Shown: positions 45,416 through 52,546, counted from the stretch's first letter. The stretch: DNA of 64,000 nucleotides from Methanoregula sp. (GCF_028679125.1 NZ_JAJRCG010000003.1:124001-188000), one strand, 5' to 3'. Program-made: numbers and translations. Notes: generated by a model not told the origin, from the sequence alone.

Positions 45416-46339
45416 TCATATGGCTGTCCTCTTACTTCTACTCCATTCAGATTGTATCTTACATTGCTCCCGCCAAACGCGCTCGGCCCAAAACTCGCGT
45501 TCCCATATCCATTTTGTTACCTCGCCTTCTAGTGTCAGATCATCTTCATCAATCTCTCTGTTTAGATCCGGGAATATCGTTCCATCATTACGGGACCAGA
45601 CCGTATATCGCGCCCCTGGTATCACCAATTCAACGGTATCCCAAGTTACTTCGGATTCTTTTGTTGGTCTCTGCATTATAGCCGTCAATTCCTTTGAGGC
45701 TCCCCACATTCTCGTGCAGGAAGCCCACACCATCGCATTGAACAGGAGTTCCCCATCAGTCCACGGCTCGTCACCGGTCCCGAATTGCTTTGTCATGTAT
45801 TTCATGAGGTAATTCCGGATTGAGTGAATGGATTCATCGGTCTTTTTCGAGGTTACATCAATTCCTCTATCGAAAGATCCCGCGCGGTATTTTTCACTCC
45901 ATAACTGTTTTATGGCCGTTTGTTCATCTTCAGTGAACTCGCGGAATACGATGAGGTGGCAATGAGGATAACCGGTCTCGTGTGGTTCAAGGACCCAGAC
46001 ATAGTTGATTCCCTTGTATCGGTTCCGCAGGACGTTGAGCAACTTTCCACGCGATTCTTTCAGGAGGTTGAAGCAATCCTCGATTGCCAGGTCCTTTCCT
46101 ATGGCTTTGCGGCTGAATGATCCATCATTGAACCGGGATTTTGAACCCTGATAGGTTGTCAGGGTGAACATGGTCACCATGCCGGAGTTATCCTTCATCC
46201 AGTTTTCTAGGGCATAGAATTTTGCCAGAACGGATTTTTGATAGATGCCGGTCCATCGGTGGATATACGGGAGAGTAATCGCAACCTCTCCTTCTGGACC
46301 GGTTCCAGTCAGCCGGAACTCGTAGTTCTTGGTTGTCAT
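45416..46339 (-). CDS. HUH-type rolling-circle replication initiator (Rep)
   Basis: A 307-aa protein starting MTTKNYEFRLTGTGPEG. Three Rep motifs appear in order: motif 1 TMFTLTTYQG, motif 2 (HUH) GYPHCHLIVFRE with the metal His pair, and motif 3 IRNYLMKYMTKQFG with the nicking Tyr and its Lys. It should nick one strand at the origin. The frame continues upstream to a GTG at 46582, but that part (Pro/Arg/Gly-rich) crosses the hairpin block and looks non-coding. A fragment of a second copy is at 49898-50113. Confidence 0.85.
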   Translation of the reverse strand: MTTKNYEFRLTGTGPEGEVAITLPYIHRWTGIYQKSVLAKFYALENWMKDNSGMVTMFTLTTYQGSKSRFNDGSFSRKAIGKDLAIEDCFNLLKESRGKLLNVLRNRYKGINYVWVLEPHETGYPHCHLIVFREFTEDEQTAIKQLWSEKYRAGSFDRGIDVTSKKTDESIHSIRNYLMKYMTKQFGTGDEPWTDGELLFNAMVWASCTRMWGASKELTAIMQRPTKESEVTWDTVELVIPGARYTVWSRNDGTIFPDLNREIDEDDLTLEGEVTKWIWEREFWAERVWREQCKIQSEWSRSKRTAI

Positions 46340-46400
46340 CAGGTATTGCTGGAACCTTTCTTTCAGTCTGCTGTGACTTATTCTATATGAGCCTAGGGAG

Positions 46401-46460
46401 GGACGGCGGCAAGCCGCCGCCCCTCGGGGGGGCAGCCCCCGACTGCCCCCCGTCACGGTC
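46401..46460. other. GC-rich hairpin block upstream of rep, possible nick origin
   Basis: GGCGGC (46405-46410) pairs with GCCGCC (46413-46418). GGGGGGCAG (46427-46435) pairs perfectly with CTGCCCCCC (46443-46451) around a 7-nt loop. Stem-loops just upstream of rep are the usual form of a double-strand origin in rolling-circle plasmids. No nick-site consensus is identifiable by eye. Confidence 0.45.
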
Positions 46461-46470
46461 TTGTGATCCC

Positions 46471-46520
46471 CCCCTCCCCTTCGGGGCCGCTCAGACGCCT
46501 CGTCGGGTCTTCGCTGGGCA
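46471..46520 (+). repeat. Dispersed repeat R2, copy 1 (short)
   Basis: It contains CCCCTCC, CTTCGGG and CGTCGGGTCTTCGCTGGGCA. The same series occurs at 50110-50160, where it continues further, and in diverged form at 58721-58853. Confidence 0.55.
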
Positions 46521-46578
46521 GGATGGTTGAGAGCATCCGCTCCGCTGATTGGATGAGCCTCTTTGCCACTCAAGAGGA

Positions 46579-46743
46579 TCACCCAACGTGCGCTACGTCA
46601 TCGTTTTCAACAATCTTTACTTTGCCGACCTTTTCCAGTGCTTTAGCCGCGAGCTGGTCAAGCGGGCTTAATGCACGGAATACGTTTTTCGAAATCGTGT
46701 ATGGGTCTTTACTACTACATTCTATCCGAGCCAGATGAGGCAT
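46579..46743 (-). CDS. 54-aa protein of the integrated element
   Basis: MPHLARIECSSKDPYTISKN then VFRALSPLDQLAAKALEKVG and KVKIVENDDVAHVG. The composition is that of a real small soluble protein, with a helix likely at 21-40. Its TGA overlaps the GTG of the long Rep frame (GTGA, 46579-46582). Its position before rep suggests a copy-number or DNA-binding regulator, but no helix-turn-helix or ribbon-helix-helix motif is clear. Confidence 0.6.
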   Translation of the reverse strand: MPHLARIECSSKDPYTISKNVFRALSPLDQLAAKALEKVGKVKIVENDDVAHVG

Positions 46744-46834
46744 GGTTTGGTGCCATCCTGGTATCCTTCGAGAAAGAGACGTTAGATTGATACAGAACGG
46801 CAGTATCAGTCACGGAAATAAAAGACAGACGGTT

Positions 46835-46926
46835 TGAGACTATTGCCCGTCTCAGGCTCGGGTAGAAATGGGCTGTTGCCCGCCCTAGGCTCGGGTTCGG
46901 TGAGGTATTGCCCCCTCAAGGCTCGG
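46835..46926. repeat. Three tandem hairpins with conserved loop and tail, variable stems
   Basis: Unit 1: TGAGAC-TATTGCCC-GTCTCA then GGCTCGGG. Unit 2: GGGC-TGTTGCCC-GCCC then TA and GGCTCGGG. Unit 3: TGAGG-TATTGCCC-CCTCA then A and GGCTCGG. Loops start at 46841, 46874 and 46906 (33 and 32 bases apart). The stems differ in sequence yet stay paired, whereas loop T(A/G)TTGCCC and tail are fixed. That pattern means selection for structure. The array sits between the integrase stop and the 54-aa gene. Confidence 0.8.
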
Positions 46927-46942
46927 ACTGGTGTAAGAGATG

Positions 46943-46983
46943 TCCTGTAGAAGTGACCCTGTAGTAGAAAGACCCTGTAGTAG
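46943..46983. repeat. Short direct repeats (iteron-like)
   Basis: GACCCTGTAGTAG occurs at 46955-46967 and 46971-46983, with a partial copy TCCTGTAGAAG at 46943-46953. Spacing is 16 and about 12 bases. Such repeats next to replication genes often bind initiators or regulators. Confidence 0.55.
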
Positions 46984-47096
46984 TTCCTATTCTTGTCTAT
47001 TGTTTTCTGTTTACCTCTTTTTCTATGTAATACCAATACTTTCGTTGGATATTTTGCCTAATAAACGTATAGCACGAAGTGAAAGTAAAAAAAGAA

Positions 47097-48311
47097 TCAG
47101 GCCGGTTGACTCTGCAATTCTTTCAGGAGCTCGAGAAGAACCGTTTGAGCCTGCGGACTCTCTGAAAGGAGTTCGCGGATCTTGTTACTGCCTTCAATGA
47201 CACTATGAGAGGCCTCGCTGGTCAATGGATGGCCGCATGTCGAACAATAAGTCGATGTCGGGGAATTGATAGTAGAACAATGACCGCATTGGTGCGGTTT
47301 TAATCCTCGTTCTTTCTTCTTTTCAGGGACTTCAATTCCATACAGTTTGAGCATCTCATTATCAACATCCTGACCGGTCAGGTGCAGATAGGTTTTGAGC
47401 ATCCTGCTATCTTGTGAACCCCATGCCACGGCCTTGATAACGCTCTCACTTGCACCCTCACGCACAAGGTGAGTAATTCGTGAGTGTCGGAATACATGGG
47501 GATTAACCCGTTTTGTTATACCTGCTCTCTCAGCAATTCTCTCAATTTGTCGTCTTACTTGGGCATGGGTCAATGGATCGCCATTCCTATTGACAAATAC
47601 TAATGAGTCTCCTTCGGGAGTACCGGGATAGATTGAACGCCATCGGGAGAGATAATCAAGAGCCATGACCAGCCGTATGTATCGGGGTTTATCGGTTTTG
47701 AATGAGACATTGGCGATAACACCGTATTCGTCAAACTTGAGATCCCCCCACTTTAACCGGCCAATTTCACCGATTCGGAACGCACCTTCATAGAGGGTAA
47801 GGAGAAGTGCGCGGTCTGAATCTCTCTTGCATCCCTTGATCATTTGAGTTATCTCATCTGGTGTCAGAAGGTCGGATGCGACCGTTGTCATCGGGTCCCG
47901 CCCCGGTGCTTTAATCTCCTCTATCCGGTCACGGGGAATTTTTGTGAACTTGTTTTTTGCAAGCCAGATATAGAACTGTTTGAGGACCTTTAGGAAATCG
48001 CTGATGGTGTTTGGTTTGTATGTTTTTCCCGTGAGTGATTTTGTCTTCTTCAAGTCCATGATGCCCTTGTGGATGTCGTTAACGGTGCACTGGTTGAATG
48101 GCTTGGGGATCACCTTGCGCCAGCCAACAAGAGTGAATGTGATTTTATTGACACGGGATATTGAGACACCTGCGGTGGCTTGTAATTCATTAGTGAATGT
48201 CCTAACAAGTTCTGCATCTTTTTCAGTGAATCGCTCTTCTTTCAGTGCTCTCTGAATTGAGTTTTCTGCATACTCTTCTCGCACCAGATTGAACGAAGCA
48301 TCCACTTTCAT
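47097..48311 (-). CDS. Tyrosine recombinase / integrase with C-terminal zinc ribbon
   Basis: A 404-aa integrase. The N-terminal SAM-like domain spans about 15-120. Catalytic residues: Arg in YEGAFRIGEIGRLKWGDL, His and Arg in NPHVFRHSRITHLVREG, later His/Trp position in KAVAWGSQDSRM, and Tyr in MLKTYLHLTGQD. The C-terminus adds HQCGHCSTINSPTSTYCSTC, a zinc ribbon, seen in some archaeal plasmid integrases. It lies 61 bases from attR with its start toward it. The gene is uninterrupted, so excision may still be possible. Confidence 0.93.
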   Translation of the reverse strand: MKVDASFNLVREEYAENSIQRALKEERFTEKDAELVRTFTNELQATAGVSISRVNKITFTLVGWRKVIPKPFNQCTVNDIHKGIMDLKKTKSLTGKTYKPNTISDFLKVLKQFYIWLAKNKFTKIPRDRIEEIKAPGRDPMTTVASDLLTPDEITQMIKGCKRDSDRALLLTLYEGAFRIGEIGRLKWGDLKFDEYGVIANVSFKTDKPRYIRLVMALDYLSRWRSIYPGTPEGDSLVFVNRNGDPLTHAQVRRQIERIAERAGITKRVNPHVFRHSRITHLVREGASESVIKAVAWGSQDSRMLKTYLHLTGQDVDNEMLKLYGIEVPEKKKERGLKPHQCGHCSTINSPTSTYCSTCGHPLTSEASHSVIEGSNKIRELLSESPQAQTVLLELLKELQSQPA

Positions 48312-48372
48312 ACATGATTGTTGGCCTTTTCGCTATATGAAAATTATGTAAGGGATTCTAACATTTTGTTAA

Positions 48373-48388
48373 AGTCCCGGTCGGCGCA
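48373..48388 (+). repeat. attR: 16-bp copy of the tRNA 3' end
   Basis: AGTCCCGGTCGGCGCA is identical to 44597-44612. Outside it the flanking bases differ from the tRNA locus. Confidence 0.88.
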
Positions 48389-48451
48389 CTTCTTTTGTCA
48401 GTCTTGAAGAGAGAGCAGAAGCGGTTTTCGTTTGGGAAATTAACAACAAAT

Positions 48452-48524
48452 GCCCATGTGACAGAGCCCGGCAGTGTGCCTCCTTGGTACGGAGGAAGTC
48501 GCGAGTTCAAATTTCACCATAGGT
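48452..48524 (+). pseudogene. Decayed tRNA-Thr(GGT)
   Basis: The sequence fits the cloverleaf at every boundary: acceptor GCCCATG/CATAGGT (one mismatch), D region with AGCCCGGCAG, anticodon arm CCTCC-TTGGTAC-GGAGG (anticodon GGT), variable AAGTC, T-arm GCGAG-TTCAAAT-TTCAC (one C.A mismatch and a G.T pair). Archaeal tRNA-Thr has CTCGC in the T-arm and a GCTC-type D stem, so several C-to-T and G-to-A type changes have accumulated. Probably inactive; a divergent but used tRNA is possible. Confidence 0.6.
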
Positions 48525-48611
48525 TTGAATTGAAAAGTTCCAATCGTGAGACTTCTTTGAAAACTTAAAAAATATTGAAACTTTACTGACTGTATCAGTG
48601 TTGGTAAAAAA

Positions 48612-49157
48612 TCATAATGTATCTCTATCAAAGAATTCTCGTATTTTCTGTAGGAATGTTTTCCAATTAATTTTTGATATCACTGCCCCAATTGCAGTGA
48701 TTATGAAAATAATTATCGCAATACCTAGCGCGCCCAAATAATCAGAAAGCCATGCGCTATAAAAACGAGTATCATAGGTATATGTTGAGCGTAATCCCGA
48801 GTAATTCCCTACAATATTGACACGATCATAGCCATTTGGAATCTCAAATATCACTTGCCCAGATTCATTCGATAAAAGGGGACCAGCCAAAAGGATATCT
48901 GAATCATAAGTGTCGATAGAAAAAATTACATCAGAAAGTGGGGCATTATTTGAATAATTCATTGCATTGATACAAAGTTGATTTCCATTTATTTTTTCAA
49001 CAGAAAATTTAAAGGTAGTTTTTTCAGTTATTGGTGGAAATCCCACAAACATGGAAGAGGTCATGGCGATTATTATCGTAAGTTCGAGCATTAGCACAAC
49101 TCCGATAATAGGCGATATACCTGGGCGAATAAGCGGTTCTGGGGTATTTTCTGTCAC
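48612..49157 (-). CDS. Archaeal type IV pilin-like protein
   Basis: A 181-aa protein. The N-terminus RPGISPIIGVVLMLELTIII is the class III signal and hydrophobic stem of archaeal pilins (cleavage expected before the ISPIIG-type stretch). A beta-rich, NxS/T-containing domain follows. Unusually for a pilin, a second helix is near the C-terminus (YLGALGIAIIIFIITAIGAV) with a basic tail, so it may be membrane-fixed at both ends. It is AT-rich and lies in the accessory zone. Confidence 0.72.
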   Translation of the reverse strand: MTENTPEPLIRPGISPIIGVVLMLELTIIIAMTSSMFVGFPPITEKTTFKFSVEKINGNQLCINAMNYSNNAPLSDVIFSIDTYDSDILLAGPLLSNESGQVIFEIPNGYDRVNIVGNYSGLRSTYTYDTRFYSAWLSDYLGALGIAIIIFIITAIGAVISKINWKTFLQKIREFFDRDTL

Positions 49158-49290
49158 AGTATAAAATCAGTCTTAGAAATAATATATTATTCGAGGAGAG
49201 ATTTCACCCAACACAACTCTTGACAATTTTTCTCTTCAAAGAATCTCGAAAACAAGATTACCGAACCCTTATCTATGACATCGAAGGAAG

Positions 49291-49893
49291 GACCGTATTC
49301 GGAAAGCCATCGGACTTACATCAATACCTCACTTCACTACACTCCAGAAATTTATTTGCCTGATCAAACCAATCTATTTTTGCTATTCTCCTAAAATGCA
49401 CCCTGAAAATTTTCTATTCTCCTGATGACATAATTCCCATTACTGCCGTCAATTCATTCGGCTTTCCCGATGGATATTGTAGTCATTATTACTCATTTAG
49501 AACCGGGAAGATCCGAAAAAAGTTCCTCAAAAATTCAATCGTTGTCGATATCTATCAACAGGTTATCACCGGATTCATGATATCGAAAAGCCGGGTCAAT
49601 GATTTCCAAAATGCTTTCTCTCTTATGAATAAAAGTCATAAACTCCATAAATCTGAATGCTATGTCATGGACAAAGAATATGATTCCGAGAAAATGCATC
49701 GATTTATCCGTGAAACCCTAAACGCTGACTCAATCATTCCAGCACAATCTCACAATTACTTTTCGAATGTCTGAAGAAAATATCGTCAGGAGATGACTGA
49801 TCATTTCGATACTAATCGGTACCGAAAACGATTCCTGGTTGAAACACAATTCTCTGTCCTCAAATGAAGGTTCGGGGATGACCTGAAATCCCA
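49291..49893 (+). pseudogene. Degenerate transposase related to the one at 12157
   Basis: Translated in pieces it follows the intact transposase: PITAVNSFGFPDGYCSHYYS, FRTGKIRKKFLKNSIVVD, QQVITGFMISKSRVND, ECYVMDKEYDSEKMHRFIRE and FLVETQFSVLK. The first catalytic Asp is Asn here, and in-frame stops follow FSNV and SVLK. The N-terminal third is missing or unrecognisable. It cannot encode an active enzyme. Confidence 0.82.
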
Positions 49894-49897
49894 AATA

Positions 49898-50113
49898 TTC
49901 CAGAACTGTTTAGTCACATTCCCTTCAGGACATAGATCATTTAGATCTTGTTCAATCGTTTGTTGTTCACCGAGAGAAGGGGCGCGGCGTTCCATCATGA
50001 CGAGACCAGAGTTCAAATTGTGCACCGGGTATAAGCAGTTCGATAGTATCCCATGTAACATCAGATTCCTTTTCAGGTCTCCGCATTACAACCGTTAGTT
50101 CCTTTGATGCCCC
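49898..50113 (-). pseudogene. Fragment of a second Rep gene
   Basis: ASKELTVVMRRPEKESDVTW then DTIELLIPGAQFELWSRHDG parallels ASKELTAIMQRPTKESEVTW and DTVELVIPGARYTVWSRNDG of the Rep at 45416. After a frameshift it continues EQDLNDLCPEGNVTKQFW, matching the Rep C-terminal part. The HUH and Tyr motifs are gone: repeat R2 joins directly to the ASKEL codons, implying an internal deletion. Confidence 0.8.
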
Positions 50114-50236
50114 CTCCGCTTCGGGATCGCTCGGGCGCTTCGTCGGGTCCTCGCTGGGCAACCGACCAGATCAAAAATTAGCGTACAGGTAAGTGGGTAG
50201 CGCAAAACCCGCCGAGGCGTTTTGCGCGTAAGCCAT
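50110..50236 (+). repeat. Dispersed repeat R2, copy 2
   Basis: CCCCTCCGCTTCGGG, CGTCGGGTCCTCGCTGGGCA, then an AT-rich spacer and a hairpin GCGCAAAAC/GTTTTGCGC (9 bp) near 50197-50225. The first part equals 46471-46520; the whole aligns with 58721-58853. Confidence 0.6.
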
Positions 50237-50334
50237 CGCAATAATCGAATTTATTTCCGGAAAAATTTACCCGGCAAATAAAATTTTTATTTAGTTCCCG
50301 AAAATTTCTCCGGCATTGTGTACACAATTTTTTA

Positions 50335-50739
50335 CAAAAAATTTTCAGCATGCGAGCCAACTCCCCCCAATCTCCCCTCCGGACTGCCGCCACGGGCAGG
50401 CAGTTCTTCTGGCAGGGGGTTCCGTGGTAATACCTCTCCGTCGGAGAACCTGCCTTGAGGGTGCTGAGAGTCCGGCAGGAATCTCGTTATCTCAAATATG
50501 GCTCCTTTTGCCAAACGGGCGCCATTATGGCCTTTTTGTTATTGGACCGCTCTTCCCGGGATCCCGTGCCCTGTGGGAATTCGCACGAAAACCAGAATTT
50601 AGGGTCCGGAAAGCGATGGTTATTCGGGGTTTTCACGTCGGACCAGAAAATTTCGCTAATAGAACCCTTTTATTTCGATCGGAGGGTCTTTTGTGTGGTA
50701 CCGTAAGGGCACGGAAAGGAGGGGAGATCTTCCGGATCA
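50335..50739 (+). repeat. 410-bp dispersed repeat, copy B
   Basis: It is the reverse-complement partner of 10588-10997, from CAAAAAATTTTCAGC to ATCTTCCGGATCA. Identity is highest at 50625-50700. In both places a transposase of the same family lies on the 5' side of the repeat in the same orientation. A + strand frame (50316-50852) is open but has no good start. Confidence 0.75.
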
Positions 50740-50988
50740 TTCTCCCGACAATCGGCAGCGGGAAATCCGAGACAGGGATATCAGGGATTCTGTCTGACCT
50801 GACCACTGGCACCCGGGAAGAAGAAAAGATAATCATTTTTTTAGATTCCTGATTCTGGAGGGTGAAGCCTTCTCAAGGATTAACGTGGATTTTTTCTAAC
50901 GCATCTGTTCCGGAACAACCATCCTGATGAATCAGTAATAATTTCCCTGAACAACGGGATATGCACCGCTGAACAGAGAGATCCCCGA

Positions 50989-51261
50989 TCAAAGGCCGCA
51001 CTGAGTCTCGCAGGCAGTCAGATCGTCCATACACTGTTCGTTGTTGCAGTAGGCACCCACGCAGGAGTTCTCGCAACTGAAAGAATTCTGGATGCAGACA
51101 TGCACGCAGCCCGCATCGATATCATTCGCCGGTGCCGTGACCGCCTTCTGTTGCGGCAGATCAATAGCGAAATAATGCACGCCGGCAACAAATGCTCCGG
51201 CAATCGAGAGGCAGATCATGAAGAGTACGAGGCTTGTTAGCGGGGATTTTATACCGGTCAT
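50989..51261 (-). CDS. Small membrane-anchored Cys-rich protein C
   Basis: A 90-aa member of the family at 23105 and 24536: MTGIKSPLT, helix SLVLFMICLSIAGAFVAGVH, linker YFAIDLPQQKAV, then eight Cys as CVHVC, CENSC, YCNNEQC and CETQC (repeated CxxxC spacing). AGGATGG is the ribosome site. A TTTATATT box (about 51317) and GGAATTTTTCCC (51348-51359) lie upstream in the order seen for genes A and B. Confidence 0.76.
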   Translation of the reverse strand: MTGIKSPLTSLVLFMICLSIAGAFVAGVHYFAIDLPQQKAVTAPANDIDAGCVHVCIQNSFSCENSCVGAYCNNEQCMDDLTACETQCGL

Positions 51262-51696
51262 TTTTGAAAACCATCCTGATATATGAATCGTTATTCTAGG
51301 GTAGGCAAAAATCCAATATAAACGAATGCTTTTTGGAAAAAAACTGCGGGAAAAATTCCACCCCGGGTATTCTGGCAGGGAACCTGCCGGGGTAATCCCG
51401 GGTCTGGTGTTCTTTTTCCAGCCGGGGATTCCTTTTACATTATAAAAAAGGAGAGGCTTAACCCCACATCTCTGTTGTTTCCATCTCCATCCCGATACGC
51501 CCGCTCGCCATCCTAAAAGAGCACAGCGGATACATCATGAACCACATCCAGCGCGAGTACCTCATGGGGGGCCTTCACCCTGCTTGTCACGCTGGTCTGG
51601 CTCTATGTCGAGATCATCCGGTTACTGATGAAGATCCGGATGCTGGCACAAGTGCTCCGCCGCTGAAGAGAGGGACCCGCGAACGGGTAAAAAAGA
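51262..51696. other. Intergenic stretch with promoter and a gene fragment
   Basis: The left part is the promoter of Cys-rich gene C. At 51568-51666 a short + frame reads GAFTLLVTLVWLYVEIIRLL, a membrane helix like the end of a Bax-inhibitor-type protein, with no gene in front of it. It is probably a relic. Confidence 0.35.
51348..51359. promoter_or_regulatory. Palindromic element upstream of Cys-rich gene C
   Basis: GGAATTTTTCCC on the minus strand, about 90 bases before the ATG and about 26 bases before the TATA-like box. It matches the elements at 23019 and 24449 apart from a small shift in the A/T run. Confidence 0.4.
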
Positions 51697-51963
51697 TTAT
51701 TTTTCCAGGTATTCGTCCCGACACTTCTGCATGCATGCATCGTCGCCCGGGTTCTGGGGGCCCGTTGGCGAAATGTACACGACATTGGTACGAAGGCATC
51801 CGCTTGTGCAGTGATTATACCCGGTGAGAGCGGCCTGCACCTTTTCCTGTGCGGGCCGGTCAATAGCCGCATAGTGGCTACCGGCAATGATGCAACCGGT
51901 AAGTGAGAGGATGATCATGAACAGTACGAGCCGGGCGAGCGACGATTGGGTAGAGCCTGACAT
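51697..51963 (-). CDS. Small membrane-anchored Cys-rich protein D
   Basis: An 88-aa family member: MSGSTQSSLA, helix RLVLFMIILSLTGCIIAGSH, linker YAAIDRPAQEKV, then four Cys as CTSGC and CMQKC. The start at 51963 follows a strong GAGGAGG; an upstream ATG at 51981 is less likely. The helix contains LTGC, a possible lipobox. The twin CxxxC pattern resembles a two-helix disulfide hairpin. It is arranged in tandem with gene C. Confidence 0.75.
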   Translation of the reverse strand: MSGSTQSSLARLVLFMIILSLTGCIIAGSHYAAIDRPAQEKVQAALTGYNHCTSGCLRTNVVYISPTGPQNPGDDACMQKCRDEYLEK

Positions 51964-52094
51964 TGTGAAAAACCTCCTCACGGGTGTTAACCGTGATGAC
52001 TGATATCCATAATGGTTTCCGGTAACCGGAGAGAGAGAAAATTATTGGGCAGCTATGAGAGCCTGAGAAATAAGTGTATTGCGGTTATATCTCC

Positions 52095-52109
52095 CCGGGA
52101 AAATTCCGG
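52095..52109. promoter_or_regulatory. Palindromic element upstream of Cys-rich gene D
   Basis: CCGGGAAAATTCCGG is an almost perfect palindrome about 130 bases before the ATG at 51963. The core GGAAAATTCC is like those of genes A-C; the distance is longer. Confidence 0.35.
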
Positions 52110-52231
52110 TTCACTACCGGCACACTACACAATTTTCCTCATCGCAGGAACAAGAGAAGATCAAGAAATTATTATGATTTTTTTTAGATTACCATCCATT
52201 ATGCGGGTTAAAATTTTTTCAAAGAAAATTG

Positions 52232-52546
52232 TTACGACTTCACTTCCAGATCCATCTCAATGCCGCCGGTCGCCCCGAGCACAATGTTGTAGACAATGGC
52301 AACGATAACGCCCGCGACAAGCCCGATAATTCCCCCGAGGATGGTCATGAGACAGAGCATGACAAGGCCGCCCGCCAACCCGAGTACCTGCATGCCCATG
52401 ACGGGTCCCATACTGCTGACTCCGGCAGCGACGACAAGTCCCATGATCAATCCCCAGATAAATCCCCAGACCAGGCCGAAGACCGCAAAGAATTTCCCGA
52501 CACTTTCGATGCCGAACTTTTTGATGGTATAGGTTGCAGTTGTCAT
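52232..52546 (-). CDS. Small glycine-rich membrane protein (DUF3566-like)
   Basis: A 104-aa protein, TIKKFGIESVGKFFAVFGLV then WGFIWGLIMGLVVAAGVSSM, and helices GLAGGLVMLCLMTILGGIIG and LVAGVIVAIVYNIVLGATGG, ending IEMDLEVKS. The layout of basic N-terminus, Gly-rich helices and an acidic C-terminal strand resembles DUF3566 proteins of methanogens. A frameshifted relative is at 58905-59091. Function unknown. Confidence 0.7.
   Translation of the reverse strand: MTTATYTIKKFGIESVGKFFAVFGLVWGFIWGLIMGLVVAAGVSSMGPVMGMQVLGLAGGLVMLCLMTILGGIIGLVAGVIVAIVYNIVLGATGGIEMDLEVKS

Larger units (their letters stand above)
44613..48388 (-). mobile_element. Integrated plasmid-like element (3,776 bp)
   Basis: It is bounded by the tRNA and by the 16-bp copy of the tRNA end. 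All its genes are on the minus strand: integrase, a 54-aa protein, HUH replication initiator and a membrane protein. It is AT-richer than the core except for a GC-rich hairpin block upstream of rep. Structural virus genes are absent, so it is best described as an integrative rolling-circle-type plasmid. Confidence 0.85.

Noticed and set aside
46340-46582. 81-residue N-terminal extension of the Rep protein
   Set aside because: It crosses the GC-rich hairpin block and repeat R2 and lacks protein-like character; the GTGA overlap with the 54-aa gene keeps it a minor possibility.
46835-46926. Hairpin array considered as a CRISPR fragment
   Set aside because: The conserved parts are loop and tail, the variable part is the stem itself, and no spacer-repeat alternation or cas gene exists.
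44613-48388. Element considered a provirus
   Set aside because: No capsid, packaging or lysis gene is visible; Rep plus integrase alone fit a plasmid better.
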